Notes: generated by a model not told the origin, from the sequence alone. A stretch of DNA of 64,000 nucleotides from JBBQYD01 sp942493075 (GCA_942493075.1 OW818681.1:6076001-6140000); one strand, 5' to 3'; positions 34,226 to 42,956 are shown, counted from the first letter of the stretch. Numbers and translations: made by a program.

Positions 34226-34291
34226 GAGTGTCCGTATTTTTGCCTAGTGTCCTCCCAGGAACAGGACACTTCTGTCCTGCAACGGGACACG
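34226..34291. promoter_or_regulatory. Cluster of GTGTCC/GGACAC operator-like repeats
   Basis: Contains AGGACA-CTTC-TGTCCT (34263-34278, perfect 6-bp inverted repeat) flanked by GTGTCCT (34247-34253) on the left and a GGGACAC half-site on the right, with another GTGTCC near 34228. Several half-sites on one face suggest cooperative binding of a regulator. It sits upstream of the small membrane-protein gene and downstream of the methyltransferase gene. No T-run suggests a terminator. Confidence 0.4.
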
Positions 34292-34308
34292 ACGCCTCGG
34301 TGGGGCTT

Positions 34309-35115
34309 TCAAATTTTGCCGACTGCCTTGAAGAAGGTGTAACAGAACACGCCGTTGGGCTCTGCCGTACGGTAAAGATCAGCAATCCCTTGATCGAACT
34401 CGGCCGGGCTGAGTAACCCGGCATTCAAAGAGGATTGCCTTACGCCTTCGATCATCGCGGTGAACGTCAACCGTGTGAACCCTTCGGCCAGCTCAGGGCG
34501 GCTGCCATCCGCATAGACCATCCGGGGAGAAACCCGGACACCTTTAAACCCAGCCTCGTGCAGCAGGGGATACAAGGAACGACCGACCAGCGCATCCCCT
34601 CCCGCACGCGCCTGCAGTTCTACCTGGCAATTGATCGCACGCTGGGCCGCCTCGCTGCGTGGATAGTAATAAGCCGATCCATGGTCGCCTTCTATAACGG
34701 TAATGGTACCTCCAGGCTTCAGCATCGCTCGAAGGCAGCGCAGGGCTTCGACAGGACGGGCGAGATGCTCAAGCACGAAACACAGAAACACATGGTCAAA
34801 GGAGCCAGCCGCAAACGGCAGATCGAAGATATCAGCCTGCTGAAAGGTTACGTTGCTCAACCCGGCATCGTGCAGAGCTGCCCGCGCCTCAGCCAGAGAG
34901 GCGGGCGAAATATCCACTGATGTGATCCTCGCCTTGGGACTGTTCCGCGCGAGGGTGACCGTTTGCGCGCCCACGCCGCACCCAGCTTCCAGCACCGTGG
35001 CGCCTTCCGGGTAAACAGTATCTGAGTGGAGCAGGTCAACCAAAGTGGCAGCCTGATCCTGAAGCCGCTGGGCTTCACGCGGGTCATAACCGTGGACGTA
35101 GGATGTGGTAGTCAT
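34309..35115 (-). CDS. Class I SAM-dependent methyltransferase
   Basis: 268 residues. Motif I is textbook: ATVLEAGCGVGAQT (about 38-51). ITSVDISPASL (about 63-73) carries the ribose-binding acidic residue, FQQADIFDLPF (about 89-99) the adenine-binding Asp, and FDHVFLCFVLEHL (about 104-116) motif IV/V. The C-terminal third is probably the substrate lid. Substrate is not identifiable; similar enzymes methylate small molecules, quinones or antibiotics. It starts 279 bp from the tRNA-Arg gene and is transcribed away from it. Confidence 0.85.
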   Translation of the reverse strand: MTTTSYVHGYDPREAQRLQDQAATLVDLLHSDTVYPEGATVLEAGCGVGAQTVTLARNSPKARITSVDISPASLAEARAALHDAGLSNVTFQQADIFDLPFAAGSFDHVFLCFVLEHLARPVEALRCLRAMLKPGGTITVIEGDHGSAYYYPRSEAAQRAINCQVELQARAGGDALVGRSLYPLLHEAGFKGVRVSPRMVYADGSRPELAEGFTRLTFTAMIEGVRQSSLNAGLLSPAEFDQGIADLYRTAEPNGVFCYTFFKAVGKI

Positions 35116-35394
35116 GGAACGTGTGTGGCCGGGCGCAATGCGCGGAACCGGATGTGCAGGAAAATAGGGACCCAGACCGGGGAGTCAAGTGACATAAGAA
35201 ACATAGAAAACCCCGGCACCGACACCCACGGACATCTCCACGGACGGACACAAGCGGACACGGACAACACGTCCTGAGTTCCCCGAATTAGCGCCTCCTC
35301 CGCTATCGGCCACTTTAGCCTTCAGCCTTTTGCTTTTAGCCTTTCTTCAAAACCTGTTGCCGGGAAAGCGAGATTGTCCTAAGGTGTGGGCACT
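35116..35394. other. Intergenic stretch with GGACA-rich repeat
   Basis: No gene is seen. Around 35225-35275 lies a run of direct GGACA/ACGGAC repeats (CACGGACATCTCCACGGACG followed by GGACACAAGCGGACACGGAC) similar in composition to the element found inside the four-helix-bundle gene at 47945-48060. It is otherwise featureless. Confidence 0.45.
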
Positions 35395-35471
35395 GCGCGA
35401 GTAGCTCAATTGGATAGAGCGTCGGCCTCCGGAGCCGAAGGTTGAGAGTTCGACCCTCTCCTCGCGCACCA
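35395..35471 (+). tRNA. tRNA-Arg (CCG), CCA encoded
   Basis: The acceptor stem GCGCGAG (35395-35401) pairs with CTCGCGC (35461-35467), followed by discriminator A and encoded CCA (35469-35471). The anticodon stem TCGGC/GCCGA encloses loop CTCCGGA, anticodon CCG at 35429-35431. The T arm has GTTCGA. All arms are intact. Confidence 0.97.
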
Positions 35472-35559
35472 TCCTCACAGTTCAACTTGATCAGCAAGCC
35501 CCTCCCGACCTTTATCCGTGCGGCTCTGTAGTTTCACCAACAAGTCTGAAAATGCTGGT

Positions 35560-36418
35560 TCACTGAGCCTGGGGTGCCGCAGTTGGATTTGGGTTTGCGG
35601 TGGGCACGGGTTGCGCGAGCTTTTTCCGGAGCGTCTCGTCGTTCGGGAATAAAGCCGCCCCACGCTCCCAGGCTTCACGAGCGGCATCCGCCTGGCCTTG
35701 TTTCTCATACTGCTCGCCGAGCTTGGCATAGGTTTGCGCAAAGTGCGGCTGCGCTGCTTGAGCTTCCTGTTGATCGATAAGCTGAGTGAAATGACCGATT
35801 ACCTCAGGGCCTTTGCCAAGCTGGGGAGGCCAGTACGTCATGGCCACCGCTTTTATATAACGCGCATCCCAATTGGATGCATCTTTCTCTAACGCGGAAT
35901 CCAGTATTTTGTCAGCCTGCATGGCGAGTATCCCTTGCTCACGCAGGTCCGTGATGGTTCCCGCCTTCATCAGGTGTGCCTGGCCTAACGCGCCGAAGGA
36001 TTGGGATGACTCCGGATTCTCGGCCACGCTTTTCTCAAACTCTTTGATGGCAGCATCCAGTTCTCCGGATTTGCTCAGGTACCCCCCAAGCTTCCTGCCG
36101 CTGCGCAAAAGTTGACTCCGGCGATAGCAGCCGATCCACGGCGTCGGAAAAGTTGATCTGCGGTTGCGCAACGGGTGCCACAGGTGCAGCAGCCGTGCGA
36201 ACAACCTGGGCTGTCTTCTGGGAAACGGGCGCCTGTGAGGTGGTCGAAGCCGGCGGTCGGATCGCGACCTTGCTCGTTTTCTCAGCCTCCGGAACGGTTG
36301 TCTCCTGTCCAATCCCCTGGCCAGTCTGCGACGCTGTTGGCTTTGAACGGGTATTATAGAAACCAATGGCGCACCCGATCACCACAGCGATTACTGCACC
36401 GAGTATCATGATTCTCAT
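35560..36418 (-). pseudogene. TPR-repeat membrane protein interrupted by a one-base frameshift
   Basis: Two overlapping minus-strand frames make one protein. The first (from ATG 36418) gives a membrane anchor (MILGAVIAVVIGCAIGFY) and a Thr/Pro/Ala-rich linker up to NFSDAVDRLLSPESTFAQRQEAW. The second continues with YLSKSGELDAAIKEFEKSVA, then tetratricopeptide-like helices (FGALGQAHLMKAG, YAKLGEQYEKQGQADAAREA) and a Pro-rich end. They join at a run of six C (36082-36087): deleting one base restores QEAWGYLSKSGELD. Either a true frameshift mutation, a programmed slip, or a homopolymer sequencing error. The intact protein would be about 285 residues. Confidence 0.8.
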
Positions 36419-36714
36419 ACGTTATCCGTTTTCTGGTTCCGCACAGCTTTCAAGAGCGGTCTCCCGTTAGTTCTGATTGTTTTGGAAGTATGCGCTGATC
36501 AGAATACATAAACCAGAACCGTTTGTCATAGGGCGTTTGGGTGTCAGCTTCCGATGGTACCCCTCCGGTTCCTACCACCCCACCGTCAGCTCCCTCGGTG
36601 AACATGTACTTGAACTGCATGTTCATTGTGCTTTATTGTTCATGTGGGTTCTCCAGCCGGCGTTGGCGCCTCATGGGCAGCTTTGTGCTCAACCGGAAGC
36701 TCACTCCATACACT
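36419..36714. other. Regulatory intergenic region upstream of the RIC gene
   Basis: No gene is supported here. The only structure found is the 25-bp near-palindrome at 36600-36624 and a possible -35 TTGAAC (36610-36615) overlapping it, with a T-rich -10 region about 17 bp on. Confidence 0.5.
36600..36624 (+). promoter_or_regulatory. NsrR-like operator upstream of the RIC gene
   Basis: GAACATG and CATGTTC form the outer arms of a 25-bp inverted repeat (10 of 12 positions pair). Residues 36601-36623 agree at 19 of 23 positions with the published NsrR palindrome AAGATGYATTTKAAATRCATCTT, recalled from memory, and the changes at positions 3 and 21 are symmetrical. ytfE/RIC genes are the classic NsrR targets. 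No NsrR gene is visible in the window. Confidence 0.6.
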
Positions 36715-37425
36715 ATGAATTCTTTAAGCATCGACACGACCGTTGGGGATATCGTTCGCGCCGCCCCGGCGCGCTCACGCATTTTTGAGAACCTCGGCAT
36801 TGATTATTGCTGCGGGGGCAAGAAACCCCTCGCTGAGGTTTGCCGCGCTAAAGGGCTGGACCCTGCTACCGTGGTGTCGATGCTGGCCGCGCTGGATGGT
36901 GCGCCGGACGCAACAAGTGTCAACGCGGATGCTATGAGCCTTTCCGGCCTTTGTGACCACATTCAGGAGGTCCATCACCGGTATTTATATGAGGAGCTGC
37001 CGCGGCTGGATTTTATGACACGCAAGGTAGCCGCGGTACATGGTGACCACGAACCGCGTCTCCATGAGATCCGCCAGGTTTTTGAGTCTTTTCAAACGGA
37101 GATATCAGCGCATACGAAAGAGGAAGACGAGAAGGTGTTCCCGGCGGTTCGGCGGTTGGAAGCGACCCAGGACAGCACGTCCGCAACAGCGGCGAGCCTT
37201 AAGGAGATGCTCGCGAAGTTGGAAAGTGAGCACGAGGTGGCGGGGTCCGCGTTGGAGCGTTTCCGAGAGTTGACCGATGGCTACACGCCGCCGGAATGGG
37301 GCTGCAACACGTTCCGCGCTTTGTATAACGGCCTCGCTGAACTGGAGAAACACACGCACCAACACGTCCATAAAGAGAACAACGTGCTCTTTCCAAAAGT
37401 CCTTGCGAGAACGACGAATGCCTAA
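36715..37425 (+). CDS. ytfE: Iron-sulfur cluster repair di-iron protein (RIC/YtfE/ScdA)
   Basis: Di-iron hemerythrin-like protein that restores Fe-S clusters damaged by nitric oxide or peroxide. The 236 residues comprise the ScdA_N (DUF542) domain with GIDYCCGGKKPL (about 28-39) and a hemerythrin domain with spaced metal-ligand histidines (HHRYLYEELPRL, HGDHEPRL, SAHTKEEDEKVFP, KLESEHEVAG, HTHQHVHKENNVLFPK). Start ATG 36715 aligns with the family; in-frame codons further upstream look non-coding. The next gene overlaps by 8 bp. Induction by NO is likely given the upstream operator. Confidence 0.95.
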   Translation: MNSLSIDTTVGDIVRAAPARSRIFENLGIDYCCGGKKPLAEVCRAKGLDPATVVSMLAALDGAPDATSVNADAMSLSGLCDHIQEVHHRYLYEELPRLDFMTRKVAAVHGDHEPRLHEIRQVFESFQTEISAHTKEEDEKVFPAVRRLEATQDSTSATAASLKEMLAKLESEHEVAGSALERFRELTDGYTPPEWGCNTFRALYNGLAELEKHTHQHVHKENNVLFPKVLARTTNA

Positions 37426-37927
37426 TTCCACCTTTGATGATGATCTTGGCGAGGAAAGGCGCGGCAAACCCGGTCTACCACTCGGTGCACCGCTGGACAG
37501 CGGCTCCGGCCATCGGGGATACCCAGACAATGGCCATCAACTACCCATCGTGTATTCGTGTTCTGGAGCTTCGAGCGCTGCGCAAATGGCCAATCACATC
37601 GCGGTGCGGTTGGATCGGCTCAAGGACGCCGAGATGTCCTGTATCGCAGGCGTGGGTGGGGATGTGAAACCGCTGGTTCGCACGGCGAAATCCGGAAGAC
37701 CCATCATCGTTCTGGATGGCTGCCCGCTGAAGTGCGCCGCCCATATTCTTAAACGGCATGGAATCGTTCCCACCAGGCACTACGACTTGAGCAAAGAGGG
37801 GGTGAAAAAGCAATATCACGAGGACTTCGACCCACAGCAAGCCGCACAGATGCTCGATAGAATCCGAAGCGATATCGCACCCGATGACACATTACACCCG
37901 GCGGCGAGCGCTCAACCGAGCACATAA
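37418..37927 (+). CDS. Putative zinc-binding protein (DGC domain)
   Basis: 169 residues starting inside the end of the RIC gene (8-bp overlap), so translationally coupled. From about residue 43: YSCSGASSAAQMAN, then DAEMSCIAGVGGDVKPLV, then IIVLDGCPLKCAAHIL. The conserved D-G-C and the spaced cysteines define the DGC/putative zinc-binding family. The N-terminal 40 residues are non-conserved and polar. The function of the family is not known; its linkage here with RIC points to a role in NO or metal stress, an inference from context. Confidence 0.82.
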   Translation: MPNSTFDDDLGEERRGKPGLPLGAPLDSGSGHRGYPDNGHQLPIVYSCSGASSAAQMANHIAVRLDRLKDAEMSCIAGVGGDVKPLVRTAKSGRPIIVLDGCPLKCAAHILKRHGIVPTRHYDLSKEGVKKQYHEDFDPQQAAQMLDRIRSDIAPDDTLHPAASAQPST

Positions 37928-38059
37928 AACCGGCGAAGACTCTCTACTCACTGAGGCGCGGTGCGACTGTTGAATGCTTGATGCGAGACTGCCCAGGTCC
38001 GTTTTCAATTGGTCACGGGGGCGCTTGTCATTCCCAGTTCGGTGCCCTAGTGTTTAGCG

Positions 38060-39403
38060 ATGTTCGATTCGCTCAGTTCCAAGCTGCAGAACGCCTTCAA
38101 AAACCTGCGCGGCCTCGGGAAAATTTCCGAAGCCAACGTCGGCGATTCCTTGCGTGAAGTGCGCCTGGCCCTTCTGGAGGCCGACGTGAATTTCAAGGTG
38201 GCGCGGGACTTCATTGAGCGGGTCAAGGAGAAGGCTGTCGGCCAGGAAGTTCTCCAGAGCATCCACCCGGGCCAGCAGATCATCAAGTTCATCCATGACG
38301 AACTGGTGGTGCTGTTGGGATCGGAGAATGCCGCGCTGGATCTGAAGGGGAATCCTGCCTGCATCATGATGGTCGGTCTGCATGGCTCCGGCAAAACGAC
38401 GTCCAGCGGCAAACTGGCGCGCTTGCTCAATAAACAAGGCCGCTTGCCTTTGCTCGTGGCGGCGGATGTTTACCGTCCGGCGGCCATGGACCAGTTGGAG
38501 ACCCTCGGCAAGCAGCTCAATATCCCAGTTTACCTGCATAAAGGGGAAACGGATGTCCTCAAAATTGCGCGGGAAGCCTTGGACGCCGCGCGTGCGCAGA
38601 ACCGCAATACGCTCATTTTCGACACAGCCGGCCGCTTGCAGATCGATGAACCCTTGGTACAGGAATTGGTCCGACTGCGGGATTTGGTTAAGCCGCAGGA
38701 AATCCTGCTGGTGCTCGACGCTGCCACCGGCCAGGAGGCAGTTAATGTGGCGTCCCACTTTGACAAGGCGCTGAACATCACCGGTTCTGTGCTGACCAAG
38801 CTTGATGGCGACGCCCGGGGTGGTGCGGCTTTGAGCATGAAAGCTGTCACCGGCAAGCCGATCAAATTCGCCGGTACTGGTGAGAAGCTGGAAGATTTCG
38901 AGGCGTTTCATCCTGAGCGAATGGCTTCGCGCATCCTGGGCATGGGCGACGTGATCAGCCTGGTGGAGAAGGCGGCTGAAGCGGTGGACATCGATGAGGC
39001 CAAGAGGCTTGAAGAGAAGATGCGGAAAGGGCAGTTCACCCTCGAGGATTTTCTCGATCAGCTCCGTCAGATGAAGAAGCTGGGGCCACTGGAAAATATC
39101 ATGGGCCTGTTGCCGGGCGGCGCGGATGCGATCAAGGGTCAGGATATGTCGAAACACGAAAAAGAGTTTCGGCAGATGGAGGCCATGATCTGCTCCATGA
39201 CCCAGAAGGAGAGGCATCTTCCGCAGATCCTCAACGCGAAACGGCGGCAGCGCATCGCCAAGGGGAGCGGCACCACCGTGACTCAGCTCAACACGATGCT
39301 GCAGAAGTTCGGCCAGATGCAGCAAATGATGAAGAAGATGGGAAAATTCCAGAAAATGATGTCCCGGATGGGCGGTGGCGGAGGGCTTCTGGGCCGGGGG
39401 TGA
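38060..39403 (+). CDS. ffh: Signal recognition particle protein Ffh
   Basis: GTPase that binds signal sequences and 4.5S RNA to target nascent membrane proteins to FtsY. 447 residues: N domain (1-90), G domain with P-loop GLHGSGKTTSSGKL (about 107-120), ADVYRPAAMDQL, DTAGR (about 190-194), TKLDGDARGGAA (about 247-258), and a methionine-rich M domain (about 300-447) with LPGG and the Met/Gly tail (MQQMMKKMGKFQKMMSRMGG). Full length and well conserved. The start is ATG 38060. The SRP RNA gene was not found nearby. Confidence 0.98.
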   Translation: MFDSLSSKLQNAFKNLRGLGKISEANVGDSLREVRLALLEADVNFKVARDFIERVKEKAVGQEVLQSIHPGQQIIKFIHDELVVLLGSENAALDLKGNPACIMMVGLHGSGKTTSSGKLARLLNKQGRLPLLVAADVYRPAAMDQLETLGKQLNIPVYLHKGETDVLKIAREALDAARAQNRNTLIFDTAGRLQIDEPLVQELVRLRDLVKPQEILLVLDAATGQEAVNVASHFDKALNITGSVLTKLDGDARGGAALSMKAVTGKPIKFAGTGEKLEDFEAFHPERMASRILGMGDVISLVEKAAEAVDIDEAKRLEEKMRKGQFTLEDFLDQLRQMKKLGPLENIMGLLPGGADAIKGQDMSKHEKEFRQMEAMICSMTQKERHLPQILNAKRRQRIAKGSGTTVTQLNTMLQKFGQMQQMMKKMGKFQKMMSRMGGGGGLLGRG

Positions 39404-39445
39404 GGGAGTGTTAGCCCGGTCTGACAAATAGCTACCTTCCCGGCT

Positions 39446-40324
39446 GTGGCTATGCGAAGATTCGGTCTAAAAATGGCCAGGTTTTGGAATCGGAAACGCG
39501 CCCGGGACGCCGCCACTTTGGTGGTCGGAGCGTTGGTAATATTCATCATGCTGCGATGGTTCGAACATAACCAGGTCTATCATCCCAATAAACTGTTGTC
39601 TGTGACTGGGGCGAGCCTCGGTCGGCCGGTTGTCGAGGTAAACTTCAATTCTCTGGATGGCACACCGTTGCATGCGTGGTTTTTCCCGGGAGAAACGAAT
39701 GACCCCTTGATGCCAGGCCTGATCTATTGCCATGGCAACGGCGGGAACATCAGCCACCGCACGGAGGTTTGCGAAGCTCTGCTTGAAACCGGGTTGAGCG
39801 TGTTTCTTTTCGATTATCGTGGATACGGCCAGAGTGCAGGCCGCCCGAGCGAGAAGGGAACTTACCTGGATGCCGAGGCGGCCCACCAGTGGATGGTCGA
39901 GCGCGGTTTTCCAGCGACCAATCTGGTCGCCTATGGCGAATCTTTGGGTGGCGGCGTAGCCGCAGAACTGGCCGTTCGACGTCCGCTGGCAGGTCTGATC
40001 CTTCAAAGCACCTTTACCAGCATCCCGGATATCGGTTCCGAGCTGTTCCCCTGGCTGCCGGTCCGGTGGCTTAGCCGCATTCACTATAACACGAGTAAGA
40101 AGCTTCCCGGTCTGCATATCCCGGTGCTGATCATGCATAGCCGGGCCGACACATTGATCGCTTTTCGCCATGGCGAACGGAACTTCTCCCTGGCCAATGA
40201 GCCGAAACTCTTCTGTGAGCTCGAAGGAAACCATAATGATCCGCTGACGAACCGGGAAAAGTATATTGAAGGGATAAACGAGTTTCTGCGCCGGGTTAGG
40301 GCTTCTCGACAGCCTTCAAAGTAG
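39446..40324 (+). CDS. Membrane-anchored alpha/beta hydrolase
   Basis: 292 residues. A membrane segment (ATLVVGALVIFIMLRWF, about 24-40) is followed by a serine hydrolase fold of the BEM46/abhydrolase type: YCHGNGGN oxyanion region (about 94-101), FDYRGYGQSAG, nucleophile Ser in YGESLGGG (about 163-170), acid Asp in MHSRADTLI (about 232-240) and His in EGNHND. Start may be GTG 39446 or ATG 39452. It overlaps no neighbour, but the aminotransferase begins five bases after its stop, so the two are likely co-transcribed. Natural substrate unknown. Confidence 0.86.
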   Translation: MAMRRFGLKMARFWNRKRARDAATLVVGALVIFIMLRWFEHNQVYHPNKLLSVTGASLGRPVVEVNFNSLDGTPLHAWFFPGETNDPLMPGLIYCHGNGGNISHRTEVCEALLETGLSVFLFDYRGYGQSAGRPSEKGTYLDAEAAHQWMVERGFPATNLVAYGESLGGGVAAELAVRRPLAGLILQSTFTSIPDIGSELFPWLPVRWLSRIHYNTSKKLPGLHIPVLIMHSRADTLIAFRHGERNFSLANEPKLFCELEGNHNDPLTNREKYIEGINEFLRRVRASRQPSK

Positions 40325-40328
40325 CGCC

Positions 40329-41606
40329 ATGCACACCAAATCCGCCCAACCCCGCCGAGCCGGCCTTTCTCAACTCGCGCTCCGCACAGAAGAACCACCC
40401 ATCTCTTGGTTGATGGGCGCCGTCCTGGATCGTCCGAAACTCATCTCGCTGGCGGCGGGGTTCACCGATTCCGCCACGCTGCCTGCTGCGGAAGCTGCGG
40501 AGGTTTTCGGCGGGTTGCTTCGGCATAAGCTCCACAGCCGCGCAGCCCTCCAATACGGGTCCACTCGCGGGCTTCCGGAATTGCGGCAGCTCACGGCAGA
40601 TCGCGTTTCAGCTCAAGACAAGCTGAGCGCAGCCATTCCGCCCGGGAACGTCGTGATCACGACAGGCTCACAGCAACTTCTTTATCTGTTGACCGAAGCA
40701 CTGTGTGATCCCGGCGATATCGTGCTGGTCGAAGATCCGACTTATTTCGTTTACCTCGGGATTTTGCAGAGCCGCGGCGTGCGTGCTCGCGCGATCAGGA
40801 TGCAGCCGGATGGCATTGATCTGGAACATCTGGAGCAGGTGTTGCGGGAATTACGCGACCAGGGGGAATTGCCCCGCCTCAAGCTGCTCTACATGGTCAG
40901 CTACTTTCAAAACCCGACCGGTCGATCCACGAGTTTCGAAAAGAAACAAGCTGCTTTAGATCTGTTGAGATCGGTCGAACGCGCTGCCGGCCACGCCATC
41001 TATCTCCTGGAAGATGCCGCCTATCGCGAGTTGGGGTTTCGCGAGGAATCGGCTGTTTCGGCCCTGGCGGCCCCTGGAAGCGAACGTGTGCTCTATGCCG
41101 GGACCTACAGCAAACCGTTTGCGACGGGTGTGCGGGTCGGGTTCGGCATCTTGCCCGAACCAGTGCTGGGGGCGGTGCTGCGCATCAAAGGCAACCACGA
41201 TTTTGGGTCATCCAGCCTGCTTTCCTGGCTGGTGGCCGAGGCAATCCGGCAAGGGATTTACGAGCGGCATGTACAGCGGTTGCGTCGGCGGTATCAACGC
41301 AAGGCAAGCCTCATGCAACAAGCTATGGTAGAGCATCTCCCAACCGGGAAAGCCTCATGGGAAACGCCTGGGGGCGGACTGTACTTCTGGGTTCGGTTGG
41401 CCTCGAAAGCACGCACCGGCCCTCAATCCAAGCTGTTCAAAACGGCTGTTGCGAATGATGTGCTCTATGTCCCGGGTGAACTCTGCTACGCGGAGGATAC
41501 GGCGCGTCGGAAACCGAGTCATGAACTGCGGATCAGTTTCGGTGCGGCCAGCGAACAGGAAATCCGCTTAGGCGTGCAGCGTTTGGGTCAGGCGCTAAGC
41601 TGCTGA
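40329..41606 (+). CDS. PLP-dependent aminotransferase (class I, 2-aminoadipate type)
   Basis: 425 residues with fold-type I marks: N-terminal LISLAAGFTDSATLP, YGSTRGLPELR, VVITTGSQQLLYLL (about 111-124), PTYF, SYFQNPTGRS (about 192-201) carrying the pyridoxal-contacting Asn, LLEDAAYRELG (Asp that contacts the ring nitrogen) and Schiff-base Lys in GTYSKPFATG (about 258-267), then RVGFGILP. This group includes LysN-type and MocR-related aminotransferases, but there is no N-terminal GntR helix-turn-helix. The amino donor/acceptor pair is not determinable. Confidence 0.9.
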   Translation: MHTKSAQPRRAGLSQLALRTEEPPISWLMGAVLDRPKLISLAAGFTDSATLPAAEAAEVFGGLLRHKLHSRAALQYGSTRGLPELRQLTADRVSAQDKLSAAIPPGNVVITTGSQQLLYLLTEALCDPGDIVLVEDPTYFVYLGILQSRGVRARAIRMQPDGIDLEHLEQVLRELRDQGELPRLKLLYMVSYFQNPTGRSTSFEKKQAALDLLRSVERAAGHAIYLLEDAAYRELGFREESAVSALAAPGSERVLYAGTYSKPFATGVRVGFGILPEPVLGAVLRIKGNHDFGSSSLLSWLVAEAIRQGIYERHVQRLRRRYQRKASLMQQAMVEHLPTGKASWETPGGGLYFWVRLASKARTGPQSKLFKTAVANDVLYVPGELCYAEDTARRKPSHELRISFGAASEQEIRLGVQRLGQALSC

Positions 41607-41892
41607 TGGGATCTCTGTGCACGCCAAGGCGCTCCCCGTTACGGATTAAGACCCCCCCTTGCCTGGTTCACGTTTCACGTCCTCCGTGTCCCGTTTATTG
41701 TCACACGACAAGTCCCGGCACCCCAATTTCAGGCATTACAAGGCAGAAACAAGTCGGCAGTGACGTTACAGGTGCCCTTGATATGCGAAAATCCCTGCGC
41801 CTGACCGGCTTGGCATCAGGAATGCAGCGCGTCGGGGCAGTTGCTGGCGTTTTCCGTCTTCAGGCCTTTGGCCGGCAAGATGTGGAGGCAAC
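41607..41892. other. Intergenic region without recognised gene
   Basis: 286 bp. Open frames crossing it lack codon structure or a ribosome binding site. No palindrome or promoter of note was seen apart from the likely leader of the receiver gene at 41893. Confidence 0.4.
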
Positions 41893-42354
41893 ATGACTAT
41901 GGAATTGGGTACAACTGAACGGCGAGGACTGATCGGCAGAAGAGTGCTGCTGGTTGATGACGATTTGCATGCGCAATTCGCCATCAAGTTTCTGATCAAA
42001 GAATGGCAATTCGACGTGGTCGCCGCTTCGAGTGGCCAGGAAGCGCTCAATATGTTCACTCTTGCCGGGCCGTTCGACCTGATCGTCACCGATTACCTCA
42101 TGCCGGATATGAACGGGTGGGATTTCGCCCGACGCATCCGCCGGATCAACGCCGACCAGCGCATTCTGATGCTGACCGCATTGCCTGAGATGTTGCACGA
42201 AAGTTGGGGCACCAGAACCGAACGCACCACAGGAGAGGATATCCCTGTCAATCGGATACTGCCTAAGCCGCCGTCCCCGCTGTCCCTGCTGCGAGTTGCG
42301 ATGGAGGAACTGCTGCTGCTTCCCTGTGAAGCGGCTCCTCACGCGGTGGCCTGA
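41893..42354 (+). CDS. Single-domain response regulator
   Basis: 153 residues forming one receiver domain: VLLVDDDLH acidic cluster (about 18-26), phosphoacceptor Asp67 in LIVTDYLMPD, threonine in MLTALPEM, and a lysine in ILPKPPS. No output domain. An ATG two codons downstream is also possible. No kinase is adjacent, so it is an orphan; CheY-like or phosphorelay roles are both possible. Confidence 0.88.
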   Translation: MTMELGTTERRGLIGRRVLLVDDDLHAQFAIKFLIKEWQFDVVAASSGQEALNMFTLAGPFDLIVTDYLMPDMNGWDFARRIRRINADQRILMLTALPEMLHESWGTRTERTTGEDIPVNRILPKPPSPLSLLRVAMEELLLLPCEAAPHAVA

Positions 42355-42411
42355 GGGGCCGTAAATGGCGGGTTCACCTGGAGCCAGCGCTTGAAGATTG
42401 CCACGGGCGAT

Positions 42412-42738
42412 CTAGATCTTCAGCCACTGTTTTAGTGCCGCCTTCACGTCATCAAGTACCCTTGCATCGAAAGCGCCCGGCGATTTGCGCACCAGTTCAG
42501 TGAAACGCACAGGCTGCACGCTTTGCGCATTGATGTAGGATTGTTCACGCAACCACGGCACACGCGGCAACGTTACTTCGTAAGGCGTTCCTCCGTATTG
42601 GGCGGTGATCGTCACCACGCTGGCTGTGGCAAGCCTGGCATTCTCATTGGCGGCAATCACCATGCCGTAGCGCGGCTTGGTATCATATCCAAAATCAACG
42701 AACCACACCTCGCCCGGTTTGGGAATGTTGATAGGCAT
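42412..42738 (-). CDS. MazF/PemK-type toxin
   Basis: 108-residue PemK/MazF-like endoribonuclease: INIPKPGEVWFVDFGYDTKPRYGMVIAANE carries the opening strands with the family G-E-V-W and R-Y-G-M-V motifs (residues about 4-31), and the conserved VTLPRVPWL and INAQSVQPV segments follow. Such toxins cut mRNA at short motifs. The start codon overlaps the stop of the antitoxin gene by one base, so the pair is coupled with antitoxin first, the usual order. Confidence 0.85.
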   Translation of the reverse strand: MPINIPKPGEVWFVDFGYDTKPRYGMVIAANENARLATASVVTITAQYGGTPYEVTLPRVPWLREQSYINAQSVQPVRFTELVRKSPGAFDARVLDDVKAALKQWLKI

Positions 42739-42956
42739 TACATCTCGTCCCAGAGCTTCGCACGCCGTTGCGGCGAGCTTAAAATCTCATCCTCAGGGGC
42801 ATCTGCCTGGAGCGGAAATGGAATGGCTCGACGCCTTACCATTTGTTTGAACAGAAGGCGTACTACTTCTCCCGGTGTGGTCCCAATTTCCTTAGCTACC
42901 TGGGATGCTTTCGCAATCAACTCCTTCTCAATGCGAACTCGAAACATCTCGGTCAT
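42738..42956 (-). CDS. Antitoxin of the MazF/PemK pair
   Basis: 72 residues. The N-terminal MTEMFRVRIEKELIAKASQVAKEIG, followed by GTTPGEVVRLLFKQMV, is a ribbon-helix-helix-like DNA-binding unit of the RelB/DinJ type, followed by a Pro/Asp/Glu-rich tail likely to wrap the toxin. A RelB-type antitoxin with a MazF-type toxin is an uncommon but known mixed pairing. It probably represses its own operon. Confidence 0.75.
   Translation of the reverse strand: MTEMFRVRIEKELIAKASQVAKEIGTTPGEVVRLLFKQMVRRRAIPFPLQADAPEDEILSSPQRRAKLWDEM

Noticed and set aside
38054..39427. Minus-strand open frame of 457 codons opposite ffh
   Set aside because: It is the His/Leu-rich mirror of a conserved, motif-complete Ffh gene and is a by-product of high-GC codon use.
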